A DNA stretch of 64,000 nt, from assembly GCF_002127325.2 (NCBI RefSeq), contig NC_035436.2:26542354-26606353 (forward strand). Reading direction: 5' to 3'. Each line of letters opens with the position of its first letter. Within the stretch, counting starts at the first letter, position 1. The DNA is from Helianthus annuus. Its lineage: Eukaryota; Streptophyta; Magnoliopsida; Asterales; Asteraceae. Positions 1-10,364 of the stretch are shown here, one piece after another. Both the position numbers and the translations under genes were made by a program. The notes under the pieces are model-generated. The model made no database searches. It was not told the origin of the DNA and saw nothing but the letters and a program-made list of their open reading frames with translations.

Positions 1-300
1 TTTTTGATACAAACTCATTTAGCTACAAGAAGCAGTTCAGATCTCAAACCCATAAAAAGCTCAGGCAATTTTGATGACTCTTGATAGTAATATTTTGAAA
101 AGAAGGTGAATTGTATTTCAAATAACCAATAATTCACGTGTTAATATATCATTGTACACAATTTTATTCCTTATTTTTAAGTGACTACTATTTATACTAT
201 CTAAAGAAGGTCATATATATGATAATACGTCTTATCTATTGCCTTGATAACATATATCACAAGTTCAGCATTGTGGAAGTTTACATAGCAAGAGAAACCA
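1..300. other. 3' flank of the P450 gene, no gene seen
   Basis: AT-rich sequence downstream of the minus-strand P450 stop codon. I see no convincing coding frame or repeat here. It probably holds the 3' untranslated region and terminator of the P450. Confidence 0.5.
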
Positions 301-909
301 TTAGAATCGAGGACTAACTAAAACTATGAGAGAAGACTTCCTATGGATTGTAATACCAAATGCCTCTGTCATGTCCAAATCTTCATTTCTTAGCCCATTT
401 GGCAACACCATGTCAAACTTGTAAACAATATTTGCTAATGCAAGTTCAATAACAGGCACACTAAATTGAATACCAGGGCATAATCTTCGGCCAGCACCGA
501 ATGGAATCCATTCAGAATGCAACCCTTGATAGGTAATGGAATTGTTCAAGAACCTCTCAGGCCGAAACTCATTTGGCTCTTCCCAGAAGGCGGGATCTCG
601 TCCTATTGCCCAAGCATTAATAATCACTTGTGTGCCTGCTGAAATATCATACCCCATTAGTTTTACATCTTGCATTGATTTTCGGGGAAGAAGAAGTGGG
701 AATGGAGCATGCAATCGCAAAGACTCTTTTAGGACAGCTTTAAGATAAGCCATTTTCTCCAAATCCTCCTCAGAAATCATGGATCTTCCTTGTGCTATTT
801 CTGTTACTTCTTGTTGGAGCTTTTTCATAACTCTTGGGTTTCTTATTAGCTCACTCATTGTCCACTCTAGAGCTGTTTGCGTAGTTTCAGTTCCAGCTGC
901 AAACGCCTC
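301..909 (-). CDS. P450 exon 2 (I-helix to haem-binding loop)
   Basis: Begins after the acceptor TTGTAG at 913-910 with [16 protein letters not shown], the oxygen-binding I-helix. It carries [10 protein letters not shown] (K-helix ExxR), the FRPERF aromatic/PERF segment and [10 protein letters not shown] with the cysteine that ligates haem iron, and ends in a normal stop at 303-301. No stop or frameshift is seen in this exon, so the break in exon 1 appears recent. Confidence 0.9.
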   Translation of the reverse strand, partial: EAFAAGTETTQTALEWTMSELIRNPRVMKKLQQEVTEIAQGRSMISEEDLEKMAYLKAVLKESLRLHAPFPLLLPRKSMQDVKLMGYDISAGTQVIINAWAIGRDPAFWEEPNEFRPERFLNNSITYQGLHSEWIPFGAGRRLCPGIQFSVPVIELALANIVYKFDMVLPNGLRNEDLDMTEAFGITIHRKSSLIVLVSPRF

Positions 910-1130
910 CTACAAGGAACACAACCTTTAATGGTTTTATGTTCATTGATATTTGCATTTAAAAAAATACAAGAAACCAACTAGAAGTTTCAAGATTACA
1001 ATTGCTTCTTGAATGCCTTATGAAGATTCAATATGAAGGCTCAAATATCATATATCTTCTGTAATTTAAAAAATGATGCTTTAATAACAAATCCGCACAT
1101 TTGAACCCATGTAAATTATGTCCAGTAAGA

Positions 1131-1420
1131 CTAAGGGGTATGGAGAGCCTCATCCCCAAGGGGATGGGCTGCCACGTCGGCGCCACGTAGGAGTGGCTTG
1201 GAGGGGATGGACCTAGGGGGGTGGGGGATGAACCCCTTTATGTATATATATGTATGTATGTATAGGTATATGTGAAAGAAGGAAGGAGAAGGGAGGACCG
1301 GCGAGAAGGCCGTGGGTTGCTGGGGAAGCCGGAAAAGGATTGGGGGGGGGGGGGGGGGGGCGGTGTGGGGGACCGGCGCCGGGGCTCGCCGGGCCTTAGC
1401 TAAAAGAATGGGCATGTTGT
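1131..1420. repeat. GC-rich insertion in the P450 intron with a 19-G tract
   Basis: Inside the AT-rich P450 intron lies a sharply bounded GC-rich block. It holds inverted CCCC/GGGG motifs (CATCCCCAAGGGGATGG), a TATG/TATA microsatellite at about 1239-1266 and an uninterrupted run of 19 G at 1342-1360. The composition is unlike both flanks, suggesting a small transposon insertion. I could not define terminal repeats or a target duplication. Confidence 0.4.
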
Positions 1421-1519
1421 TGCGATTTTTTGAAAGTTAGTACTAACACATCTAGAAATTACACATTGTAAGGTTTAATGTTTTGCTTTCCTTATTAAAG
1501 AAAGATTAAGAAACCATAC

Positions 1520-2420
1520 CATGATGAGGGCTTTAAGGGAGTCTCTGTGAAGAGTAATTTCGGATGTGTTGTTTTCCTGCAGATCTAGCAAAATGTCAAC
1601 GAAGTCTTCTCCTTCATCACTTTTAGCATGATCCCCTTTTTTTCTTGTTTACATGTTCTTCAATAATTGTTTCAAGAAACTCATCAAATTCTTTAGCTAT
1701 TTTTTCTGCTCTTCCAACTGTACCAATGACTCGATCTACCCATGATAACCATGGAATATAACTACCAATATTAAAGACGTTAAATGCATCCACAAACGCA
1801 CATAATAATTTTTTGTACTTTGGTCCATCAAGTTTCCTTCCGATGGAAACCCTACTAATTATGTTATTTGTTAGTGAAGCAAACATCGACCCCATATCGA
1901 CTGTACTCCCACAACTTTCCCCAAGAACATGAATCATATGACCTATTTCATTTTCCCTCACTTTTTGGTATGACTTAACTCGTGTGTTACTTAGAAGCTT
2001 GAGTACCACAAGGCTCTTTAACCGCCTCCAGTATTCTCCATAAGGAGCAAATGATATGCTCTTAGAGCCATATAACAGTATGTTGGGCACAGTTAAGCTA
2101 GGTCGACTACAAAATGAGAGATCATGGGTTTTCATGATCTCTTGGACTGCCTCAGTAGAGGATGCTACAAGTGTGGGGATGCTGCCAAGGTGAAGGAGCA
2201 TGACTGGACCGTATTTTTGGGACAGTATATGGAGGTTGTGATTAGGGTTTGAGCCTAGTTGGTGGAAGTTTCCGATTATGGGGAGTTTTGGTGGAGATGG
2301 TGGTATGTTTTTCCTATTCTTTGAATCAAATAAAATCCATTTAACACAAATAAAAATCACCAAAACGACGCACGAAAACAAAGAGAGGGGAAGAGATTGT
2401 AAATATGAATAAAGTTCCAT
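1520..2420 (-). CDS. P450 exon 1 (membrane anchor to start of I-helix)
   Basis: Starts at the ATG at 2420-2418, followed by a hydrophobic segment of about 25 residues and then a basic stretch (WILFDSKNRKN) and the proline-rich hinge, the normal order for an ER-anchored plant P450. The exon ends at the donor ATG|GTATGG (1520/1519). The last codons read LKALIM, which join in frame to [10 protein letters not shown] of exon 2. The reading frame changes within the A7 run around 1636-1642. Confidence 0.8.
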
Positions 2421-2560
2421 GATTTAACCAGCTAGCAAATTTGTGGATAGGCTGTGCTCTAACACCTTGAAGAAGCATCTGAATATATAGTAGTATATCT
2501 CAATAGTTGTGTCATATTTTTAGTTAAATATTAAGTCATAAAATATGTAAAATTTGGATC
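2421..2560 (-). promoter_or_regulatory. Likely P450 proximal promoter and 5' UTR
   Basis: The only sequence between the P450 start codon and the MITEs upstream. On the minus strand an AT-rich TATA-like stretch (CTATATATTC, about 2482-2492) lies some 65-75 bp before the ATG, a plausible plant core promoter spacing. Nothing else was recognised. Confidence 0.35.
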
Positions 2561-2682
2561 TCATAATTTTTTTATCATATTTAGTCGATGTCATAGTTCT
2601 GTCATAAATAGTTAATTATTAAGGCGTAGACGCAAGTGTTTGTAGTATATACAAAATAGTGGACAACTGCATGCATTTAAAA

Positions 2683-2829
2683 AGGCCCATTCTATACACA
2701 CCCCCCTCCTTCCTCATTACACCTCTCCTTGTAAGAGGAAAACTGTCGGTCCCACGCAGGCCCCACCTGTAATTATGTGAGAGGAGGGGGGTGAAAAAAG
2801 TAAATAGGGGGTGTAGAAAGTAGCACCCT
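2683..2829. mobile_element. 147-bp MITE with C/G-rich inverted ends
   Basis: The left end reads AGGCCCATTCTATACACACC and the right end, reverse-complemented, AGGGTGCTACTTTCTACACC; both continue into CCCC. The unit is flanked on both sides by TTAAAA (2677-2682 and 2830-2835), which fits a target duplication (6 bp, or TTA/TAA within an AT run). There is no coding capacity. It sits within about 265 bp of the P450 start codon. Confidence 0.6.
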
Positions 2830-2928
2830 TTAAAAAGGGAAATTCACTGTCCATAAGCTTTCACACTGAAAACAAGGTGGCTGAAATCTCTTTTTAAGTT
2901 TCTTTAAAGTTATTTCAGCAAACACTTA

Positions 2929-3538
2929 GACTATCTCTAATGCTAAGGGCGCCCTTAGGCGCCCTTAGCTGCCTAATCAGATGCCACGTCATATCCTTAT
3001 GAATCCTTACAAATCCTTAAAAATCCTTACAAATCCTTAAAATCACCCAACTTTACCTCCAACCATACAAACATCCTTACATATCCTTACATTTTCCACA
3101 TCATCACCCTTTTTTTCTTTAAATTTAGCTACTGGAGTTATTAAAATGTATTTAAATCATGAAATTGTTATAAATAATTAATATAGGTAAATACGTAACA
3201 TAAAAATGTAAAGTAAACTAAATTTTAAAGAACATAAAAACATAATTAATGCATTAAAGATAAGTTGAATTTAGTGGAGTAAACAAAATAAATGAGCTCC
3301 ATATATTGAAAGATTAAATTACTTAGGTTGGTGTAGTAATTTAATTGTGATCTTATTTAATTATCTTGTTGATAAAGAATAAAATATAAAATATGGAGTT
3401 AATGGCACAAGAACCTAAATTTCTTGGCCCTTGCAGACGGATATTCTTTGAATTTTGGATGAGATTTAATGCAGTCTCAAATTGTGGACAATTCCACGTC
3501 ATCACGGACAAGCAATGTTTGGGCGCGTTGAAATAGTC
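2929..3538. mobile_element. 610-bp Tourist-like MITE with TTA target duplication
   Basis: Termini GACTATCTCTAATGC (left) and GACTATTTCAACGCGCCC (right, reverse-complemented) are flanked by TTA at 2926-2928 and 3539-3541. The related segment at 54411-54420 has a single TTA and no insert, an independent empty site. A TTA duplication fits PIF/Harbinger-type MITEs. The interior has a short array of 'tcctta' motifs (about 2995-3090) and no coding frame. Confidence 0.7.
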
Positions 3539-3541
3539 TTA

Positions 3542-4017
3542 CCGATATGTGTCACGTGTTAAAAACTAATCGTAACAGCTCTGAGCCTTTTCAATCATCT
3601 TTAGAAAGACTTCAGTCGTCTCTTGAGAGGCTTTAACATTTTTTTTTCATTTAAATTTTCCATTATAATTTTTAGACGGGTATAACTTTTTTATACCATA
3701 ATATTTTATTTTATAATTACACCAAATTAAAGATGATAACCCTCTCTAGAGAGGATGTATATAACCTTGACATAGAACAATATACTTTTTTTTTTTAAAT
3801 TACACCAAGTTAAAGATAATTTTATCATTTTTAATTTTATGTAATAAAAAAAATAACAATACCATACGAAAAAGTTATACCCATCTGAAAACATCATAAT
3901 TGAGAATTAAAGAAAATGTTGAAACCTCTCTAGAGACGGTTGAAGTGTCTCTAGAGGAGAGATGGCTGAAAAGGTTTAGAGCCGTCACATGTATTTTTTA
4001 CATGTGTCGCATATTGG
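3542..4017. mobile_element. Fold-back MITE with long inverted arms
   Basis: The left arm (from CCGATATGTGTCAC) and the right arm (reverse complement CCAATATGCGACACATG) match for well over 100 bp, including the GAGCC, TTTCA..CATCT and CTCTAGAG blocks and the GGGTATAACTTTTT block near the centre. TTA flanks it at 3539-3541 and 4018-4020. A diverged copy lies at 54417-54897, so this insertion predates the segmental duplication. The 610-bp MITE later inserted exactly at its left TTA. Confidence 0.65.
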
Positions 4018-5732
4018 TTAGTGTGAATACCACTTGGCTATAAAATCGTTGAATGTATATGTGCCGTTTGTATCTCTATATATAGTTCAGACCACATAGT
4101 AAGTTGGTCTTCCATAAAAAGTGAAAATTGTGTTTGTCGCTCTCTATATAGTTCGAACCAAATAAAAAATTAAAGCTTCCCTTAAAAGTGAAAAATGTAT
4201 TTTGGACGGTAGACTTCGAAATTTTTCCAAGGTGGCGGAAGCTTTACGAGGTCAGTTGTCGATTTTAAATATTAAATAAAATTTGATTCTGTTTGGGTCG
4301 GGTATAATAAAAAGTAAACCGTAAATACATGATTAAAATACATTGACATAAAAAAACTATATAAACCGTGAATCAGCCGAGCCCGAGTCAAAGTAAGCTC
4401 GGCTTGTTAGCTCACTTGTTAGTCTTGTTTAACTAGCTAGCTTCAATTAAAGTTATATTTCTAAGGGTGGAGATACAATAGGAAGTTCATTTGGTTAGGA
4501 AGGCTAGGAAGTGATCTTGACCATCCATTTAGTTAATCAACGGCTAACATTAAATGATGGAAATTGAAGGAAAGAAAAGAGACGCGTGAGTTTTTTTAGG
4601 GGCATCCTAGTCAATCCAAGCCAATAGTTTCTCTCTCCTCTAATTCCCCCCCCCCCTGTGACACATGTGTCACCGCGACCATCAAACAAATACCAAGCCG
4701 ATGAAATATTGTATTTCATACTTGGGATCTTGTATAAATATGTGTATGTTTTGCACATATCAATTATTGTTCAAATTCAAACCCTACATCGTTTTCTGGA
4801 GAATTATACGCAAACTGGTGCGTAAACGTACTCAGTTTAATGCGACAAATACTCCGGAACATCAACATATACTCAACATACCTTAAATAACCTTTACATA
4901 ACTTAGAAATAGGCTTTGAAGGCTTTGGTATAGCAAAAACAAGTTAATTCGCTTACAGGGACTAAACTTGACAAACTGCGAAAGTATGCCAATTTGAACT
5001 GTAACGAACATTCCGGAACATGTCCATAACTTAAACATACCATAAATATCCTTTACATAGCTTAGAAATAGGCTTTGAGAGGTTTGGTATGCTAAAACAA
5101 ACTTTTGGATCATTCAGGGACTAAAAGTGTCAAAAAGTGCATAAGTTTGCACTTTCGCGCATAACTTACGTTCTGAATACATCCGGACATCCAAAAATTT
5201 ATGTAAGCATCCTTATATTATGCCTTAGTGTTTGGCATGAGAAAAATCCATTCGTCGCGTCATTTGGATCGTCTTTCACGCTTATGCGCATTCCGTCGTA
5301 ATTAAGCGAACATCGCGATCGTATGGCCAAACGAACCGACATCCGACATATTTTTGGGCATGTTTCATGTCCACAATGTTTAGGCATCATTTTAGGGCCT
5401 TAAAGATGGCTTTACAGGTCTTAGAAGGGCTGGAAATAGCTTAAACACGCAACAGGGACCAAAAGTGTAAATTCTGCAAGTGGTGCAGATCAGAGGGGCC
5501 AGGCGGCCCGCGTAAGGATTGCCCAAAACATGAGGCGGGCCGCGTGAACATGTCTGACAGAAGATTTTGCATTTAATGCAGAATCTGGCCTTTCGTTCGA
5601 TCAAGAGGCGATGCCTTTTCACCCAATGAAGAGCCAAGGGTCAAGTTCACTGAACTTATCCACTTGGACACATGTACGCACGAGATCAAGGCACGATATT
5701 CGATAAAACGATCCTAACGGTTCCACTTTTCC

Positions 5733-5740
5733 TATAAATA
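5733..5740 (+). promoter_or_regulatory. LTR 1 TATA box
   Basis: TATAAATA followed by a C run; the expected transcription start is about 30 bp downstream. The same box occurs at the matching place in the other two LTRs. This would divide the LTR into a U3 of about 1.1 kb and an R-U5 of about 2.3 kb. Confidence 0.6.
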
Positions 5741-6824
5741 CCCCCCCCCCCTTTAGTGTAAAATTCACAAAATCAGATCTTAGAGCTCTAAGTTGAAACC
5801 ATTGTTTCATACCTGAGCTATTTGGTCTTGATTAGCACTCGGGGACCCTCCGTAAGTCTTCTTTCGCTCTTTTATTCGCTTTTCGAGTCCGAAAGTCAAC
5901 GTTTTGTTGACTTTCTGCATTGACCAGCTTATGGTCGATGCGAAGTTCATGGAACTTCATAACGTGAGCGTGATCACGATGGTTATAGTCCGTAGTGACT
6001 ATACCTACTGATCACCACGTTATCTAGGCTCAGTGACGAGTCGTAGTTTCGACCAAAAATGTGCATTCTTGCATATTTGGTAACCAAACTACTCGTGGGC
6101 ATCAAAGCCGTTTGTTTTGATGTCAAACCTGTTTTCAAACTTAGTTAAGCATGTTCTAACATGCTTAGCTCGTCACTTTTAGTTTAGTGCTTATATAGGG
6201 TCGTAAGGTAAGCGATCTAAACAATCGCTTATGCTTTCGAACCCGACCCATTTGGTCGGTCATTAGGACCTGACCAAACACATTAGGTGACCATAGCTAT
6301 AACCTTCCGAGGTTATACCTTGTGGTCACGATGTTAGGCGTTCCAGACGCGTTCTACGCGAACGACGCGTTAGGGTAGCGTAAGCTACCTAAACAGGTCG
6401 TGATGGACCGTAAGCACTTAGGTTAAGTTTCATTTTAGTATGTAGGCTTTGTTAAACCATATTACACGAGTCTCCATACTCGTTTGGTTTTCGAACCCGC
6501 GTACTATCCGATCCTTCCGATTTGGTCCGGTATATTAACATAAGCTACCTATTAGGTGCCGTTGATATTCCGTGATCTTTAGCATTATCTGGTTATTATA
6601 CAAGGAACTCAAAGCAATCTCAGGTGAGTACATTGAACCCCATCTTTTACATGTTTTCGAGGAGTCAATGTGAGTACATTGAACCCTCTTTTACTGTTTT
6701 CCAAACTGTTTTGGGGTGAAACACATGTGCCTACTTGCTACTTTCATGCTTTCCTGTTTTCACATCATATACTTGCTATGTTCAATAGTACATATATAGT
6801 ACATGATTTCATTGTGTTTATGCT

Positions 6825-7190
6825 ATGTATGTCCATCGTGTGCATACTTAGCACAACACTTTACATTACATTTTCATGCTATGTATGCCCATTGTGTGCG
6901 TACTCAGTACATCGTTTTACATCACATGCTATGTATGCCCATTGTGTGCGTACTTAGTACATTGTTTTACATTACATGCTATGTATGCCCATTGTGTGCA
7001 TACTTAGTACATTGTTGCACATTGCATTACTGTTGCATATGCTCATCCAGCATATGAACACATCACACTACATTTTGAACCGTTGTACTCTACAATACAT
7101 TTCATGCTACGTACGCCCATTGTGTGCATACGTAGTACATTGTTTCACATTGCATTACTGTTGCATATGCTCATCCAGCATATGAACACA
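6825..7190 (+). repeat. Degenerate 55-bp tandem repeats in LTR 1
   Basis: Repeats of GCTATGTATGCCCATTGTGT followed by GC(A/G)TACTTAGTACATTG and a TTTTACATTACAT spacer, about four adjacent copies, then a longer duplicated block containing GTTGCATATGCTCATCCAGC. Small open frames here are by-products of the repeat. Confidence 0.75.
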
Positions 7191-8064
7191 TTACACTACA
7201 TTTTGAACCGTTGTAACCATTTGACTATGTGAACCGTTTTAACCCTTCAATTTCATGAACCGTCTGTAACCATTGAACCGTGTAAACCAGTTGTATCCGT
7301 TGACATGGATTACATTTGACAATAGACATTTGACTATACATGAACATTTCTACCGTTGTTAAACATTTCATCTTGATGGTTTGGTTTGAGTAAGTGATTT
7401 AAGTAACGAGGCATGTGTAATATGATACAAGCATGGTGGATACGCCGCTGGTACTTCCTATATATAAGTGTTTGTATGGTATTACATATCGTAGCGTTAT
7501 TTGAATCATTTCAATTTGAAACATAGAACATTTTATACAAATAACACGCTTTTCACAAGACATTGATTTACAAACAACAAATCTTATACAAACTCTTTTT
7601 ACATGGTTATTCAGTTAACCATGCATTGTTCTCTTATTTATACATATCATTTGATCTTACCGTTTTTCAAATGATTTACAAGACAAAGCAAAATACGAGG
7701 TTCATGACTAAACATTTTCTCAAACTCAAGTCATGAATTCCGTTTTCACAAAACCAATGTATCTCACAGGCATTTTTATGCTGACGTACCTATTTTCACA
7801 TGTGTTTTCAGGAGATGATGCATAGGACTTATCAAGACATACTTAGGCGGACCTGTGCCTTAGTGACTTAAAACGAGACAAGAACTAGTTAATTTATGTT
7901 ATATACACTTTGATTCTTGTTTAGACAATGTAAACCTTCATGTTTGATTTATAAAACGAAACTTCATTCGCCATGGATTTGAAACAATTGATTCTGTTAC
8001 AACACTCCCCGACGTTTCCGCCACGTTTTGTATGTTCTACGTGGTCGGGGTGTGACAGAAAAGA

Positions 8065-8082
8065 TGGTATCAGAGCCAATGG
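8065..8082 (+). other. Primer binding site 1 (initiator tRNA-Met)
   Basis: TGGTATCAGAGCCAATGG, eight bases after the LTR end. Its first 12 bases are the complement of the 3' end of plant initiator tRNA-Met, the usual minus-strand primer. Confidence 0.9.
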
Positions 8083-9139
8083 TTATAGGGAATTAGGTTA
8101 TTAGTAATGCTTTGACCTAGTCTATAACCTTCCTAGGAACCTAACGCGAGTTTACTTGCGTTTAGTCACAAAACAATACTGTTACCTACCCTTGGGCAAC
8201 GACCACAACAAGAACATAAATTTCAAAACCGCCTTGAAAGCTAATCATCTGTTCTAGGATGATTGATTACTAGGTTTTGAACCCTCTATTGTAAGGTTTT
8301 GAACCCTTTGTTATAAGGTTTTGAACCCCTTTGAATTTTCAAAACTCCCGTCAAAGTTTTGGGTCCTAAGTAGTGTGAACACGTGCGAACTGGAAGGGTG
8401 AATGCCTGTACCCTGAGTTTTCTGTCTAAGGTTAGAGTGTTCGTACAAATCCGCATAATCGGACCAGTCACTTTTACCTGGGAACTCTTGGGGTGAGTGT
8501 CCACTTATAGGCGAGCATGTCTTCGCAATACACTATGAGGATCTATTTGCTTTGATTCAGCCCTGGTGTTGTTTGTTTGCTTCATGATTCAAACAAGTGA
8601 CCATCAACCGTGATTATGGTCAGTGATTGTAACATCCTATTCTTACCCAATACCATTTTATTTGTTTCCTTATGTATTGTTGTGTGATCCAAACTATGTT
8701 ATCCAAATCTTCGTAGAATCTTACATATCCGTGTGCAAGAGATTCATAGTAGGATGCCCAAAGGTATTACTTAAAATCCTCAATGGACTTCTATGTTATA
8801 GTTAAGTCCCTCGGATTATAAAGTACTACTTCATAATTAGACCCCTTGAGTGGTCTAGCTAAACAGATTCATCCAAAAATCTGGTTAGGGATATCATGTG
8901 ATGATATAGCTGAAAGGACTCCTTGGTGGCCTAACCAAGAGGATCCCCTGTCGATCTAGTTAAAAGGAACCGATGGAAGTCTAGTCACCCTCGTCACAAG
9001 TTTGATATCCTTCCCCAAAACATTACAAAACAAACTGTGCGGACTGTGCAAGGGATTACGTAATTATGGATGCATACATAATTATGGAATTTAGTGCACA
9101 GAAATCACAGCAAGTTCTGTCATGTGTCTAGAGTTAACC

Positions 9140-10250
9140 CTATTCATTTCCAATTCTGATGAAGCATCCGTTGAGGAAAAATGAACTAGCTATTCATTTT
9201 TCACTTCTGAAGAATATCCGTTGAGGAGATGAATATCCGTTTATCCTTCATTTCCAAATCTGAAGAATACCCGTCGAGGAAAATGACTCCGTTTGTTCAT
9301 TTTCGTTCTGAAGATTTATCCGTTGAGGAAATGAATATCCGTTTATCCTTCATTTCCAAATCTGAAGAATACCCGTTGAAGATGACCCCGTTTGTTCATT
9401 TTCGTTTCTGAAGATTATCCGTTGAGGAAATGAATATCCGTTGTGTAATCCTTCATTTCCAACTCTGAGGAAGCAACCGTTGAAAATGACTCCGTTTGTT
9501 CATTTTCGTTTCTGAAGATTATCCGTTGAGGGAATGAATATCCGTTGTGAAATCCTTCATTTCCAACTCTGAGGAAGCAACCGTTGAAGATGACCCCGTT
9601 TGTTCATTTTCGTTTCTGAAGATTATCCGTTGAGGAAATGAATATCCGTTGTGTAATACTTCATTTCCAACTCTGAGGAAGCAACCGTTGAAGATGACCC
9701 CGTTTGTTCATTTTCGTTTCTGAAGATTATCCGTTGAGGAAATGAATATCCGTTGTGTAATACTTCATTTCCAACTCTGAGGAAGCAACCGTTGAAGATG
9801 ACCCCGTTTGTTCATTTTCGTTTCTGAAGGTTATCCGTTGAGGAAATGAATATCCGTTGTGTAATCCTTCATTTCCAACTCTGAGGAAGCAACCGTTGAA
9901 GATGACTCCGTTAGTTCATTTTCGTTTCTGAAGATTATCCGTTGAGGAGATGAATATCCGTTGTGTAATACTTCATTTCCAACTCTGAGGAAGCAACCGT
10001 TGAAGATGACCCCGTTTGTTCATTTTCGTTTCTGAAGATTATCCGTTGAGGAAATGAATATCCGTTGTGTAATACTTCATTTCCAACTCTGAGGAAGCAA
10101 CCGTTGAAGATGACCCCGTTTGTTCATTTTCGTTTCTAAAGATTATCCGTTGAGGAAATGAATATCCGTTGTGTAATCCTTCATTTCCAATTCTGATGAA
10201 GCAACCATTGAAAATGACCCGTCTGTTCATTTTCGTTTCGGAAGAATGAC
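9140..10250 (+). repeat. 104-bp minisatellite in internal region 1
   Basis: Successive ATCCGTTGAG sites at 9417, 9521, 9625 and 9729 give a 104-bp period, about ten units. Each unit is a dimer of two related halves of about 52 bp (CATTTCCAACTCTGAGGAAG and CATTTTCGTTTCTGAAGATT). The leftmost units are irregular and shorter. Confidence 0.85.
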
Positions 10251-10328
10251 CGTTAAGGAAGTGACAAGATATTGCCTTACATATCATTGGTGGTTATTTG
10301 GCAAATTCACAAATAGACCCCTACGAAT

Positions 10329-10364
10329 AAATTTCGGGACGAAATTTCCTAAAGTAGGGGAGAC
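10329..10364 (+). other. Inverted repeat plus polypurine tract before LTR 2
   Basis: The near-palindrome AAATTTCGGGACGAAATTT (10329-10347) is followed by AAAGTAGGGGAGAC (10351-10364) and then the LTR start TGTGACACC. The purine tract is the expected plus-strand primer. The palindrome recurs in front of the tract in the other LTR families of this window. Confidence 0.75.

Larger units (their letters stand above)
301..2420 (-). pseudogene. CYP71-type cytochrome P450 gene, two exons, one-base frameshift
   Basis: Microsomal haem-thiolate monooxygenase of the CYP71 clan, expected to be ER-anchored and to hydroxylate a specialised metabolite; the substrate cannot be told. Reading leftwards, exon 1 (2420-1520) has an N-terminal membrane anchor, the proline hinge PPSPPKLPIIGN and the C-helix WRRLK. 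Exon 2 (909-301) has the I-helix AGTETT, the K-helix ESLR, the FRPERF segment and the haem loop [10 protein letters not shown]. One phase-0 intron (1519-910, GT...AG) sits where CYP71 genes usually have it. The joined frame would be about 502 residues, normal for the family. The frame is broken near 1640, where an A7 run (T7 on the plus strand) shifts exon 1 into a stop after VNKKKRGSC. The reading frame on the far side continues the P450 (EDFVDILLDLQ). Either this is a young pseudogene or the A run is miscounted. The subfamily is uncertain (CYP71A- or CYP736-like). Confidence 0.85.
2844..4464 (+). repeat. Copia-associated duplicated segment, copy A part 1
   Basis: Apart from the MITE at 2929-3538, this stretch aligns collinearly by eye with 54379-55336. 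Shared landmarks are the TTTCTTTAAAG motif, GTGTCACxTGTTAAAAACTAATC, the paired CTCTCTAGAGA motifs, GTTCAGACCACATAGTAAG and the GAGTCAAAGTAAGCT block. Both copies then run into the same Copia gag/protease remnant. The copies are diverged, so the duplication is old. It may be the 5' LTR/leader region of the Copia element; I could not fix LTR ends. Confidence 0.65.
4657..8057 (+). repeat. Array LTR 1
   Basis: Begins TGTGACACATGTGTCACC, where GTGACACATGTGTCAC is a perfect 16-bp palindrome, and ends GGGGTGTGACA. Length 3,401 bp. It differs from LTR 2 at only a handful of bases that I noticed (near 4666, 4709, 4723, 5321 and 6082) and in the length of a C run near 5741. Confidence 0.9.
8058..10364 (+). 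mobile_element. Internal region 1, non-coding
   Basis: 2,307 bp from the LTR 1 end to the LTR 2 start. The first about 1.1 kb is unique sequence with three spaced AGGTTTTGAACCC motifs (8273-8330); the rest is a 104-bp minisatellite and a polypurine tract. No gag, protease, reverse transcriptase or integrase motif was found in any frame. The leader may hold packaging signals, as expected for a non-autonomous element. Confidence 0.8.

Noticed and set aside
1131..1415. 94-residue minus-strand open frame in the P450 intron
   Set aside because: Proline-rich low-complexity translation of the GC-rich insert and G tract; the start and stop are chance.
6670..7185. Overlapping open frames with repeated CYVCPLCAY-like units in each array LTR
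   Set aside because: They are read-through of the 55-bp tandem repeat in two frames and recur identically in all three LTRs; no start context or domain supports a protein. Same for 12375-12890 and 18082-18597.
9140..10250. CRISPR-like array
   Set aside because: The repeats are head-to-tail with no unique spacers, in a plant LTR element; a minisatellite explains them fully.
9229..10287. Short open frames in the internal region such as repeated SFISKSEEYP
   Set aside because: Translation of the 104-bp minisatellite; frames break wherever units vary in length.
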